Source: DYMC01 sp035406705 (lineage in GTDB: Bacteria; Verrucomicrobiota; Lentisphaeria; Victivallales; GWF2-50-93). From it: a stretch of DNA of 41,721 nt. Both the position numbers and the translations under genes were made by a program. Below, in pieces: positions 1 to 7,981 of the stretch. The number at the start of each line of letters is the position of its first letter. Position 1 is the stretch's first letter. The notes beneath the pieces were generated by a model. It was not told the DNA's origin. It searched no databases and worked only from the letters and a program-made list of their open reading frames with translations. The stretch is from NCBI GenBank assembly GCA_964426675.1, contig CAYRRM010000027.1:1-41721 (forward strand), given 5' to 3'.

Positions 1-241
1 ATTTCGGCAAAATGAAGAAAATTTCTTGCAAAAAAATCAAATTTTTCTCCATTTAGTTTGTTTATTTTATGAAATGTGCGTTTATTAATTTTTGTTGTTT
101 TTGAGATTTTTTTAGTCACGATAGGTAGGCTGCAAAATATAGATACTATGCTTAAAATTTTATTATATAATTTAAAAAATTGCATTTGTAATTATTTTAT
201 ATTTAAGTTATATTCTATTTAAAGTAATGGAGGAGATTAAT

Positions 242-661
242 ATGAATATGCGTATTAGCAGGAGGACCCTATTAAAAGGTATTTTTACTCTTTTTGTTTC
301 AGGTTTATTATTGCCAAAATTTCACAATATTTTGTATTCTGCAGAGGTAAAAAAGAAAAAATCTTTACCTCGCCCTCCTGGAACCTGTGGAGGATGGTGT
401 GATAATGATGGCAATGGTTGTTGTGATCGTTCTGAACGTAAAGAAAAACCATGCAATGCCATAAAATGCCCTGGCAATGTGAAAAATAAATTAAGAGCAA
501 AAGCTAAAGAAGCTGGGGCTCCAAATGGCACTTGTGCTTTGTGGAAAGATGAAGACAAGAAGGGTTTTTGTGATTTGTCAGAGAAAAGGGAAGGTGGGTG
601 TTTGTACACCGTATGCCCTGCTCACAAAGAACATAAAGAAGGTCAAGCCCAGAAAAAATAA
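242..661 (+). CDS. Tat-exported cysteine-rich protein with two tandem repeats
   Basis: I do not recognise a named family. The start is set at 242, not the in-frame ATG at 227, because a GGAGGAG ribosome site at 229-235 sits correctly before it; this gives 139 residues. The N-terminus carries a twin-arginine motif, SRRTLLK at residues 6-12, followed by a hydrophobic stretch (about 14-25), so Tat export, probably of a folded cofactor protein, is likely. The mature part holds two 31-residue repeats, 47-77 and 96-126, each running G-T-C, then D-x-D/D-E-D, G-x-C, C-D-x-S-E and finally C-x4-C-P. Cysteines are C49, C53, C60, C61, C71, C76 and C98, C110, C120, C125. The spacing suggests metal or Fe-S binding, and similar D/G/C-rich units occur beside periplasmic redox proteins, but no cofactor can be assigned. 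It lies just before a CxxCxxCC protein. The tail is lysine-rich. Confidence 0.8.
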   Translation: MNMRISRRTLLKGIFTLFVSGLLLPKFHNILYSAEVKKKKSLPRPPGTCGGWCDNDGNGCCDRSERKEKPCNAIKCPGNVKNKLRAKAKEAGAPNGTCALWKDEDKKGFCDLSEKREGGCLYTVCPAHKEHKEGQAQKK

Positions 662-687
662 TCTACTTTACTCTTATAGAGTTCAAG

Positions 688-1017
688 ATGGAAAACAATG
701 TCTCATTTTTCTTTTGTTCTCGTTGTGGAACTTGTTGCAGATGGGAGGGTTATGTTATTATAACTGATGAAGAAGCGGAGCGCATTGCCACTTATCTTGA
801 TATGGAAATAAGAGACTTTCTTGCGAAATTCGCAAAATTAACCAGCAGTCGTAAAAATCTTTCCATTATAGAAAATGAAAATAAAGAATGCATCTTCTAT
901 GATTCTGAATTAAGGCGTTGTAAGATTTACCCTGTCCGTCCGAAACAGTGTGTAGATTTCCCCTTGAAATGGAATTTTAAGGGCTGGCAGGATGAATGTA
1001 AGGGAAGATTTAAATAA
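688..1017 (+). CDS. YkgJ-like CxxCxxCC zinc/iron-chelating domain protein
   Basis: A 109-residue protein with the family signature C10-x2-C13-x2-C16-C17 near the N-terminus and a second cysteine group further on (C-I-F-Y, R-R-C-K-I-Y-P, K-Q-C-x-D-F-P). This is the usual plan of the UPF0153/YkgJ family (PF03692), presumed to bind a metal or Fe-S cluster; the biochemical role is unknown. The gene follows the cysteine-rich Tat protein by 26 bases on the same strand, so the two may be cotranscribed and work on the same metal or redox process (inference). There is no strong ribosome site before 688. One copy of the dispersed 13-mer lies at 822-834 and encodes A-K-F-A. Confidence 0.82.
   Translation: MENNVSFFFCSRCGTCCRWEGYVIITDEEAERIATYLDMEIRDFLAKFAKLTSSRKNLSIIENENKECIFYDSELRRCKIYPVRPKQCVDFPLKWNFKGWQDECKGRFK
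822..834 (+). repeat. Dispersed 13-mer TGCGAAANTCGCA, copy 1
   Basis: Exact copy (TGCGAAATTCGCA) inside the CxxCxxCC gene. Read as GCG AAA TTC GCA, giving A-K-F-A. Confidence 0.85.
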
Positions 1018-1125
1018 TATTTCTTTTCTGCTAAAGAATTGGATACGTTCTTATATTTAAAATGTTGATTTTAAGAAAAATAAGTATATTTTAAATTAAA
1101 AAGAAAAAAGAGTTGAAAGGGGAAT

Positions 1126-1839
1126 ATGAAGTATTTGGTTTTCGCAGAAGATGGAAAGGAGTATGGGCCAGTGGATGCCGAAACTCTTCGTAAGTGGGTT
1201 GAGAGTGGTAGAGTTTTGCCTGAAACTCGAGTTAGAAATGTAATGGTGAAGAGATGGAATAAGGCTGGAGATCTTGATTTTTTAAAAGAAGCTTTTCAGA
1301 GACAGCAAATTAAGGTTGAAGAGAGTAAAACGGCTTTTGAGCATGGATTAGATTTTTTGAAATCTGTTTTTGGTGGAACGAAGCAAAAGTCCAAGAGCAC
1401 GGCATTCAGGTATACATTTCTGCCTAATCCTGCGTCAGTTTCTATCCGACTGGCGGCATTTTTATTTGATTTTATAATAATTGCATTCTTTGCTTTTATT
1501 TTATCCCTTGTTTTTACTTTCATGTCGAAGAAAGGTTTTGACGTTAATTTATCTTTTTCTTTTGTTATTATAACTTTTTATCTTGGGATATTACTTTACT
1601 ATTCAGTGTCCCTGGGGCTTTTTGCTCAAACTTTTGGGATGTGGTTCTGGGGGATTATGATAGTTTCTTCGGATATTGATGAAGTTTATCTTGGAAGAGC
1701 GTATTTTTTTACAATCTGTATGCTTCTTTTTGGAATTATCTCTCCCTTAATAGTATATTTAAATCCTGAGAAACGTTCTCTGCATGAGTACTTAAGTGGA
1801 ACACGTATTATTGGAATAGCTGCTAAACCTAAAGTCTGA
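1126..1839 (+). CDS. GYF_2-like plus RDD family membrane protein
   Basis: A 237-residue protein with a good ribosome site (AAAGGGG) before 1126. Residues 1-55 look like a GYF_2 domain: Y-L-V-F, E-Y-G-P-V, L-R-K-W and a final W-x-K-A-x-D. The C-terminal half (about 100-235) is an RDD domain, with S-I-R-L-A-A-F-L-F-D in the first membrane helix, two further helices and the closing R-S-L-H-E-Y-L-S-G-T signature. This combination is common for membrane proteins of unknown transport or regulatory role. It is followed after 31 bases by an unknown membrane protein on the same strand. Confidence 0.82.
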   Translation: MKYLVFAEDGKEYGPVDAETLRKWVESGRVLPETRVRNVMVKRWNKAGDLDFLKEAFQRQQIKVEESKTAFEHGLDFLKSVFGGTKQKSKSTAFRYTFLPNPASVSIRLAAFLFDFIIIAFFAFILSLVFTFMSKKGFDVNLSFSFVIITFYLGILLYYSVSLGLFAQTFGMWFWGIMIVSSDIDEVYLGRAYFFTICMLLFGIISPLIVYLNPEKRSLHEYLSGTRIIGIAAKPKV

Positions 1840-1870
1840 AGAATATTATTTTTCAGTGAGGTGAAAAAAA

Positions 1871-3346
1871 TTGATAGAAGAAATAATAAAGATTCATGAT
1901 AAATATCAGTTTGAAATAAAATTTTCTTACGAGCCAGAAGAGAATTGTAGAAAGACAAAGTATACCTCTGAAATATATATTTTTATTCCAAAAAGCATAG
2001 GACTTAGCAGAGAAAATTATACAAAAACACAATTTTATGAAGATGTAAAGTCTTATATTCGCTTAAAAACTCCTCTTATACTGCTAAGAAACCTGTATGG
2101 AAAAAATTCCCCTCTTCAAGAACTCGAAAGAAGCATTGAAAGACTGGTAGAATCACAGAATGAAAGAAATTCTTCTGATTTTGAATACAGAATAAAAATG
2201 TTTTGTTCCATTTTAAAAAGTTCCCTCAGGGATGAGCTTATCTTTCTAAAAAATAATATAAATATGAAAGATATTGAAAAAAATATTTCCGATTTTTTGG
2301 AGAATTTAAAGGACTTAAGCAGGGAATTTAGAAAATTGTCAAAAAAAATAAAAGTTGCTTCTATGAATCAAAAATATATAAATTTATATAATTTTGCAGA
2401 CGAGTATTTAAGTATAATTTCTAATGAATCAAGGCATGAACTATTTGAGCTGTTGGAAAAAAATGATATAAAAAAACGCAACTCTTTGATAGAAGAGCTT
2501 ACAGAGCAGGCAAAGGAAGAAATCATATACAGAAAAGAAAGCAATTATCCTTCTATACCGTCAGAAGAACACGATAATGAAGAGATAATCTTCCGAAAAA
2601 GCGCACTAAAAAAATTAATGGGACGCATTCTTTTTTTACACAATATCACAAAATCTGAAGGAAAACTTATTGAACAGCTATTATTTGGGCTTTCCGCTGG
2701 AATAGCGATGGCCTTTGCAACTTCTATAGCTTTTATGTCGAGAACGAGGCTTGGAGAATTTTCACTCTTTTTCTTTCTTTTAATGGTAATAGCATATATC
2801 TTTAAAGATAGAATGAAAGAGATTATGAAGATTTATTTTTCAAACCTTGTGAGAAAGTTTTTTGCTGATAAGAGAACCAAAATTTATACAAATTTAGGAC
2901 AAAAAATAGGAATAATAAGAGAATCCTTTTCAATTTTTTCTGATGAAAAAATTTCTCCTGAAATATCAAAAATCAGAGATAGGGATTTTATCTCAGGCGT
3001 CCATGAAGGAGCTTATGGAGAATATGTATTATTTTATAGGAAAGATATTACGCTTTATTCAGAAAAATTTAAGACTGTATTTCCTGGTTTTCAAATAAAT
3101 GGTATAAATGATATCACAAGAGTAAATATTTTTAGATTTCTGAGAAACATGGATAATCCTTATGAAGATGTTTTTATTCCAAAAAAGAATTCCTATGTAA
3201 GAGTAAGTGGTTCGAGAGTATATCACTTTAATATCATAATAAAAAGTATTATTTCAACTGGAAAAAGTAAAATACAAAGAATAAGATTGGTTCTTACGAG
3301 AGAAGGCATTAAGCGTATTGAAGAGGTATTCAGTCTGAAAAACTAA
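1871..3346 (+). CDS. Unknown two-helix membrane protein, 491 residues
   Basis: Not recognised. The start codon is TTG at 1871, supported by GAGGTG at 1858-1863. The first 250 residues are highly charged and probably helical, with E/K/R-rich stretches suggesting coiled coil. A pair of hydrophobic segments follows (about 270-292 and 296-312, L-L-F-G-L-S-A-G-I-A and F-F-L-L-M-V-I-A). A mixed alpha/beta C-terminal domain of about 180 residues ends the protein. The topology suggests a large soluble domain on each side of a hairpin anchor, or both on the cytoplasmic side. Its stop is only 4 bases from the stop of the convergent tsaD. No catalytic motif is visible. Confidence 0.75.
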   Translation: MIEEIIKIHDKYQFEIKFSYEPEENCRKTKYTSEIYIFIPKSIGLSRENYTKTQFYEDVKSYIRLKTPLILLRNLYGKNSPLQELERSIERLVESQNERNSSDFEYRIKMFCSILKSSLRDELIFLKNNINMKDIEKNISDFLENLKDLSREFRKLSKKIKVASMNQKYINLYNFADEYLSIISNESRHELFELLEKNDIKKRNSLIEELTEQAKEEIIYRKESNYPSIPSEEHDNEEIIFRKSALKKLMGRILFLHNITKSEGKLIEQLLFGLSAGIAMAFATSIAFMSRTRLGEFSLFFFLLMVIAYIFKDRMKEIMKIYFSNLVRKFFADKRTKIYTNLGQKIGIIRESFSIFSDEKISPEISKIRDRDFISGVHEGAYGEYVLFYRKDITLYSEKFKTVFPGFQINGINDITRVNIFRFLRNMDNPYEDVFIPKKNSYVRVSGSRVYHFNIIIKSIISTGKSKIQRIRLVLTREGIKRIEEVFSLKN

Positions 3347-3350
3347 AATT

Positions 3351-4418
3351 TCATATAAAAGAAATTTTCAGTTTGTTTTCGGGAAGTCTTGCAAAAATAT
3401 CAAAATCATAGGATGCTGTATAATTTTTCAAAAGATGATATGCTTCTCCAGCAATCATAGCGGCATTATCAGTGCAAAATTCTCTCTCTGCAATAATTAT
3501 ATTATATCCTTGCTGTTTTAACGCGATAAATTTATCCCTTAATCTTGAATTACATGCAACTCCTCCGCTTAATATTAATGTGGAGACAGAGTAAAATTTC
3601 GCAGCATCTAATGTCTTGCGAATAAGCACATCAACTATTGCCTCTTGATATGAGGCAGCAGTGTCAGCAATAAAATTGGTATCATACATAATATGATGGT
3701 TTTTTCTGCTATGATTCAGAATTGCAGTTTTAAGACCGCTAAAACTGAAATTAAAACGATCCTCTTCATCAACAGCCCTGCCAGAAGCACCTGTAAGCGC
3801 ACGTGGAAATATAAATTTTGAAGGATTTCCATATTTCGCGGCTTTTTCAATAGCTGGGCCTCCGGGATAGCCAAGTCCCAATATTTTTGCACCTTTATCA
3901 AAAGCCTCTCCAGCAGCATCATCAAGAGTTTGCCCAATAATTCTAACACTTTTACTTTTATCAATGAGGAGTAAAACAGTGTGACCTCCTGAAACGACAA
4001 GCGCGAGCATTGGAAAATTTGAGTTTTTTTTTAGAAAATTCATCTTATCAGGCAAAAAAGCTCCATAAATGTGAGCTGTAAAATGATTTACCGGAATTAA
4101 TGGTAATTTATAAGAAAAAGATAATGCTCTTGCAAAATTTAAACCAATTAACAGAGCAGGAACTAAACCTGGACCATTTGTAACAGCTATTGCATCAATA
4201 TCAAAAATTGAAACTGAAGCCTGAGAAAGTGCTTCCTGAACAACTACTTCTATTGACTGTAAATGTTCACGCGCTGCAAGTTCAGGAACTACCCCTCCAA
4301 ATTCAGAATGCTTTGTAATCTGAGAATATACTATGTTACTTAAAACAAAATTACCATTCTCTACAACAGAGGCTGAAGTTTCATCACAACTTGTTTCTAT
4401 TCCAAGAATAAGAGCCAT
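3351..4418 (-). CDS. tsaD: tRNA N6-adenosine threonylcarbamoyltransferase
   Basis: This is the universal TsaD/Gcp/Kae1 enzyme, which transfers the threonylcarbamoyl group to A37 of ANN-decoding tRNAs together with TsaB and TsaE. At 355 residues it has the normal length. Visible motifs are the opening G-I-E-T-S-C-D-E-T-S of the ASKHA fold, the metal-binding H112-F-T-A-H116, V-S-G-G-H-T for phosphate binding, and the late L-I-L-S-G-G-V-A-C-N and C-T-D-N-A-A-M-I segments. It starts 7 bases after the end of thyX on the same strand, so the two are probably cotranscribed. tsaB and tsaE are not in the window. Confidence 0.97.
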   Translation of the reverse strand: MALILGIETSCDETSASVVENGNFVLSNIVYSQITKHSEFGGVVPELAAREHLQSIEVVVQEALSQASVSIFDIDAIAVTNGPGLVPALLIGLNFARALSFSYKLPLIPVNHFTAHIYGAFLPDKMNFLKKNSNFPMLALVVSGGHTVLLLIDKSKSVRIIGQTLDDAAGEAFDKGAKILGLGYPGGPAIEKAAKYGNPSKFIFPRALTGASGRAVDEEDRFNFSFSGLKTAILNHSRKNHHIMYDTNFIADTAASYQEAIVDVLIRKTLDAAKFYSVSTLILSGGVACNSRLRDKFIALKQQGYNIIIAEREFCTDNAAMIAGEAYHLLKNYTASYDFDIFARLPENKLKISFI

Positions 4419-4425
4419 TATATTT

Positions 4426-5118
4426 TCAAGGTTTGGGCCATCCCAGAATCTCCATCACATGTGGAATATATGGCCCTATTAGCTTTTTGATGGCAACTGC
4501 ATATTCCCTTATTTCTGCCTGAGCATGCTGACTATCACGGAGTTCAAGAAAATGGATTAAATTAGCAAGATCTACCGTTCCCCAAAATGTTACCATCATA
4601 TTTTGAGGTAAAACACCTCTTGCCTGTTCCCTGCACACTCCAGATTTTATTAACTTCTCATACAAAACAAGAGAATTCCTATTGTGTTCATCTATCAAAG
4701 ATCGCAAAGTATCATCACAAAAATCAGGATCTTCAATAGAAGCCTGGCGGTTATTTTCCGCCTGACGGCGAAGCTTTTCTGGCACATAAAATTCAATATC
4801 TACTTCTGTATAACGCCTTGAGATTTCATTATATGACCATGTTCGATGTCTATGCCATTGCGATCTTACGAATAAGGGGCAATGTATGCTAAAAGTAAAT
4901 ATTACATGTTCCATTGGGCTACTATGTTTATTTTCAAGCAGGTATTTTAGTAATTCATAATCTTTTTCATCAAATTTTTCTTTCATTTTTCCAAATGACA
5001 CTCTCGCGGCATTTACTATATCAATTTCAGAGCCCATTCTGTTTATAAGTCCAATCCAGCCTTGCCCTCCAAGGACTTTTATGTGGTTATCAGGTGGTGA
5101 GTTGATTTTTTTTATCAT
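4426..5118 (-). CDS. thyX: FAD-dependent thymidylate synthase
   Basis: ThyX makes dTMP from dUMP using methylene-tetrahydrofolate, FAD and NADPH. The diagnostic motif RHRxxSxNExSxR is complete at residues 90-102 (R90-H-R, S95, N97, E98, S100, R102). Later, G-V-C-R-E-Q-A-R-G-V-L-P and the N-L-I-H-F-L-E-L-R segment with H-A-Q-A-E-I-R fit the family. An in-frame ATG exists at 5208, but the start at 5118 is chosen because AGGAG lies at 5124-5128, just ahead of it. This gives 230 residues, the usual ThyX size. It precedes tsaD in the same transcription unit. Confidence 0.96.
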   Translation of the reverse strand: MIKKINSPPDNHIKVLGGQGWIGLINRMGSEIDIVNAARVSFGKMKEKFDEKDYELLKYLLENKHSSPMEHVIFTFSIHCPLFVRSQWHRHRTWSYNEISRRYTEVDIEFYVPEKLRRQAENNRQASIEDPDFCDDTLRSLIDEHNRNSLVLYEKLIKSGVCREQARGVLPQNMMVTFWGTVDLANLIHFLELRDSQHAQAEIREYAVAIKKLIGPYIPHVMEILGWPKP

Positions 5119-5269
5119 AAAATCTCCTGTTAAAAATTCTAAGGATTTTTTTGAATTTATACTTTTATAATAGAACTTCAAGTTGTTTTTATTGCTTTTT
5201 TTATACAATGGAGTAAAATTTCATAAAGTGAGCAGAATTAAACGTAACTGCTATAATAATAAAAATAAT

Positions 5270-5878
5270 ATGGATCTCTCAATAGAGAAAGTAAACTTAT
5301 ATGTTCCAGTTATCAAGACTAACTTTAAATTCGTATTTTGCTATACAATTGAGCCATTCTTAATAAAAAGGTTAAAAATTTATAAATCAATTTTTGTAGA
5401 GAACTATGATTCCTGGAAAAGGCAAAAATCTAAACTTTTTGAAAAAATAATTCTACTCGATAAATTTTTTTGTAATGAAATTGAGAATTTACCTCTTGAC
5501 GATCTTGATTTAAGTTCTTTTTCTAATTTTGAGAAAAATATTTTATTGGCACTTAGAAAAGTAAAAAGAGGAGAAACTATTTCATACGCGGGGCTTGCTA
5601 AAATCGCAAATTACCCCTCTTCATATGCGCGCGCAGTTGGAAATTTAATGAAAAAAAATCCTTTCCCTCTTTTTTTCCCGTGTCATAGAGTTATAAAATC
5701 CAATGGAGAAATTGGAGAATTTTCCGGCGGTGGGGGGAAATCGCTTAAGAAAAAATTGTTATTTCTAGAACAAAAACAGAAAAGCAACTTGAAAAATCCT
5801 TTGAAAATGTTAACTTTTTTTATATTTTTTTATATTTTTTATATCCATAATTATACAAAATTTCTTATGGATCTTTAA
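5270..5878 (+). CDS. Methylated-DNA--protein-cysteine methyltransferase-like protein
   Basis: The C-terminal domain is clearly that of O6-alkylguanine-DNA alkyltransferases: an ISYAGLA-type segment, an RAVGNLMKKNP helix, and the active site P-C-H-R-V with acceptor cysteine C138 (counted from 5270), then G-E-I-G-E-F-S-G-G. It repairs O6-methylguanine by suicidal alkyl transfer. The N-terminal part is poorly conserved. The start is uncertain: the ATG at 5270 has no ribosome site, and the frame stays open upstream to 5183. The last 30 or so residues, after L-E-Q-K-Q-K, form a hydrophobic F/I/Y-rich tail that is unusual for the family. The gene is divergent from thyX, 151 bases away. A 12/13 copy of the dispersed motif lies at 5596-5608. 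Confidence 0.85.
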   Translation: MDLSIEKVNLYVPVIKTNFKFVFCYTIEPFLIKRLKIYKSIFVENYDSWKRQKSKLFEKIILLDKFFCNEIENLPLDDLDLSSFSNFEKNILLALRKVKRGETISYAGLAKIANYPSSYARAVGNLMKKNPFPLFFPCHRVIKSNGEIGEFSGGGGKSLKKKLLFLEQKQKSNLKNPLKMLTFFIFFYIFYIHNYTKFLMDL

Positions 5879-5895
5879 AGATTAAGGGGGCGCTT

Positions 5896-6267
5896 ATGAT
5901 TATATTTTCTATTCTTGCAGTTGTGATGATTTTATCGATGATTAGTGCCTATTTGATCCAGGGAGAATTTGGAGAAATCAATGTTCACCTTGCGGCTTAT
6001 GGTTTTATTCTCGCAGGAATCGGTTTTGTGATAGAGTTACTCACTAAGAGGGAAAAAGATCTTGATCTTAAAATTTCTTATATGCTTAATAAAAAATTTA
6101 TAGTTTTCAGCGAAGAGCTCAAAACAATAAGAGCAATGCTTTTGAGGCTTGAAGAAAAAAGGGCAAAACTTGAAGAAAAAATAACAGAATCTAATTCTGA
6201 AATTACGCCTTCAACTACTCCTGTTGTTGAAAAAATAGAGTATAAAATTCCTCCCCCAAAGAAATAA
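5896..6267 (+). CDS. Small two-helix membrane protein upstream of mlaE
   Basis: Not recognised. A 123-residue protein with a purine-rich GGGGGCG site before 5896. It has two membrane helices (about 1-22 and 32-50, the second starting H-L-A-A-Y-G-F-I-L-A-G), then a charged coiled-coil-like region (about 52-95, with repeated E-E-K/E-E-L patterns) and a proline-rich tail. It is the first gene of the long plus-strand run that continues with mlaE, mlaF and mlaD. A link to that transporter is possible from position alone. Confidence 0.75.
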   Translation: MIIFSILAVVMILSMISAYLIQGEFGEINVHLAAYGFILAGIGFVIELLTKREKDLDLKISYMLNKKFIVFSEELKTIRAMLLRLEEKRAKLEEKITESNSEITPSTTPVVEKIEYKIPPPKK

Positions 6268-6316
6268 AGATTTCAATAAATAAAATTTTTTAGCGATTAG
6301 CTTTTTATCCATTTTT

Positions 6317-7150
6317 ATGAGGAAAAATACAGAATCATCAATTCGAATTTCGCAACGAAAATCTGTGATAGAGCATATTGGTAATTCAACTTTGCAGTTT
6401 TTAAAAGATATTTATTCAATATGCCAAATTACAGGTGAGACCGCAATATTATTGTATAAAGCTGTAAAAACCCCTAAAAAAATCCGTTGGCGTGAAAGCT
6501 TATATTATATGGATTCATGTGGGGCTGACGCTGTACCGATAGTTTCAACTCTCTGCTTTATTATGGGATTAATAATAGGAATACAATCAGCTCTCCAACT
6601 CAGAAAATATGGCGGGGATATATTTGTCGCTGATGCTGTAGCTTATTCGATAATAAAAGAACTTGCTCCTTTTATGGTTGCTATAATATGTACCGGGAGA
6701 GCAGGCTCGGCTTTTGCCGCCGAAATAGGCACGATGAAAGTTTCAGAGGAAATTGACGCCATTTATACTATGGGGCTTGAACCTGGTAGATTTTTGATTG
6801 TTCCAAAAGTCTTAGCCTTAGTATTTGTTATGCCGCTTCTTACTATGATTGGGAATCTTGCTGGATTACTTGGAGGATTATCTGTGGCTATTATACAATT
6901 GCAAATGTCTTTTAGCGCTTATTACAATCGAACATTTTCTATATTATTACCACGACACTTTGCTGAAGGTATAACAAAAAGTATAATTTTCGCATTTATT
7001 ATTTCTATTATTGGCTGCTGGAAAGGTCTTGACTCCGGGAACGACGCTCAAGGAGTTGGGCGAGCAGCAACGTCAGCAGTAGTAACTTCTATTTTTCTAA
7101 TCGTAATTGCTGATTTTGCAATTACTATGCTGGTAAATGTATGGTTCTAA
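6317..7150 (+). CDS. mlaE: MlaE-type lipid ABC transporter permease
   Basis: The inner-membrane permease of the MCE-type transporter that moves phospholipids between inner and outer membrane. The 277-residue protein has the family core: G-x-I-I-G-I-Q-S-A near the second helix, then I-K-E-L-A-P-F-M-V-A, C-T-G-R-A-G-S-A-F-A-A-E-I-G-T-M-K-V and the E-E-I-D-A-I-Y-T-M-G signature, followed by several hydrophobic helices. The order mlaE-mlaF-mlaD matches the known operon order. No MlaC or MlaB gene follows. A 12/13 copy of the dispersed 13-mer is at 6342-6354. The start lacks a strong ribosome site, so a few residues are uncertain. Confidence 0.95.
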   Translation: MRKNTESSIRISQRKSVIEHIGNSTLQFLKDIYSICQITGETAILLYKAVKTPKKIRWRESLYYMDSCGADAVPIVSTLCFIMGLIIGIQSALQLRKYGGDIFVADAVAYSIIKELAPFMVAIICTGRAGSAFAAEIGTMKVSEEIDAIYTMGLEPGRFLIVPKVLALVFVMPLLTMIGNLAGLLGGLSVAIIQLQMSFSAYYNRTFSILLPRHFAEGITKSIIFAFIISIIGCWKGLDSGNDAQGVGRAATSAVVTSIFLIVIADFAITMLVNVWF

Positions 7151-7919
7151 GATGAATGATTCTCAAACAATCATAGAAGTAAAGAATCTAAAAGCTGGAT
7201 ACAATGGAATTGAAGTCCTAAAAGATATAAATTTTTCAGTATATAAAGGAGAAATTTTTGTAATTATAGGTTGCTCGGGCTCTGGTAAAAGCACCCTTTT
7301 GAAACATATGATAGGATTATATTCTCCAATTTCAGGAGATATTTTAATAAAAGGAGAAAGTATTGTTAATGCAAGAGATGAAGAGAAAAAACGAATAATG
7401 CGTAATTTCGGCGTTTTATATCAGTCAGGAGCATTATTTAATTCTTATACTATAGGAGAAAATGTCGCTCTACCACTTGAAGAATTTACAGAATTCTCTG
7501 CTAATGAAATAGCAAACATTGTAAAAGAAAAACTAAGTCTGGTCGGACTTGAAGGTTGTGAAAGGCTTATGCCATACGAATGTAGTGGTGGAATGAAAAA
7601 ACGTGCAGGTCTCGCCAGAGCTATGGCACTTAATCCCGAAATTTTATTCTTTGATGAACCTTCAGCTGGCCTTGATCCCATTATGTCGGCAAAACTTGAT
7701 CGTTTGATTCTCAATATACGTGCTGAATTGAATACTACGATGGTAATAGTAACACATGAATTGGATAGTATTTATGCAATTGCTGATAGAGTCATGATGA
7801 TAGGCGGGGAAGAAAAAACTGTCATTGCAGTTGGTAAACCATTTGAACTAAGAGAAAGCCAAAATAAAACTGTAAGAGAATTTTTCACACGGGACGGCTT
7901 AATAAGTAAAATTCATTAA
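7137..7919 (+). CDS. mlaF: MlaF-type ABC transporter ATPase
   Basis: ATPase that powers the MlaE permease. The 260-residue protein has Walker A G-C-S-G-S-G-K-S-T, a Q-loop in V-L-Y-Q-S-G-A-L-F, the signature C-S-G-G-M-K-K-R-A-G-L-A-R-A (typical of MlaF, where an M-K-K-R follows S-G-G), Walker B I-L-F-F-D-E-P-S-A-G-L-D and the switch histidine in V-T-H-E. The frame overlaps the end of mlaE by 14 bases if the ATG at 7137 is used; an ATG at 7152, one base after the mlaE stop, is an equally plausible start. Either way translation is probably coupled to mlaE. Confidence 0.96.
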   Translation: MYGSKMNDSQTIIEVKNLKAGYNGIEVLKDINFSVYKGEIFVIIGCSGSGKSTLLKHMIGLYSPISGDILIKGESIVNARDEEKKRIMRNFGVLYQSGALFNSYTIGENVALPLEEFTEFSANEIANIVKEKLSLVGLEGCERLMPYECSGGMKKRAGLARAMALNPEILFFDEPSAGLDPIMSAKLDRLILNIRAELNTTMVIVTHELDSIYAIADRVMMIGGEEKTVIAVGKPFELRESQNKTVREFFTRDGLISKIH

Positions 7920-7981
7920 AAGCTATATTTTTATTTTTCAATCATGATGGTATGTTAAAAAAGGTTTAAAAAACTTTTTAT

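Noticed and set aside
1..241. A gene or clear promoter at the left edge
   Set aside because: AT-rich DNA with many stops; several TATATT-like boxes but none with a well-spaced -35 box.
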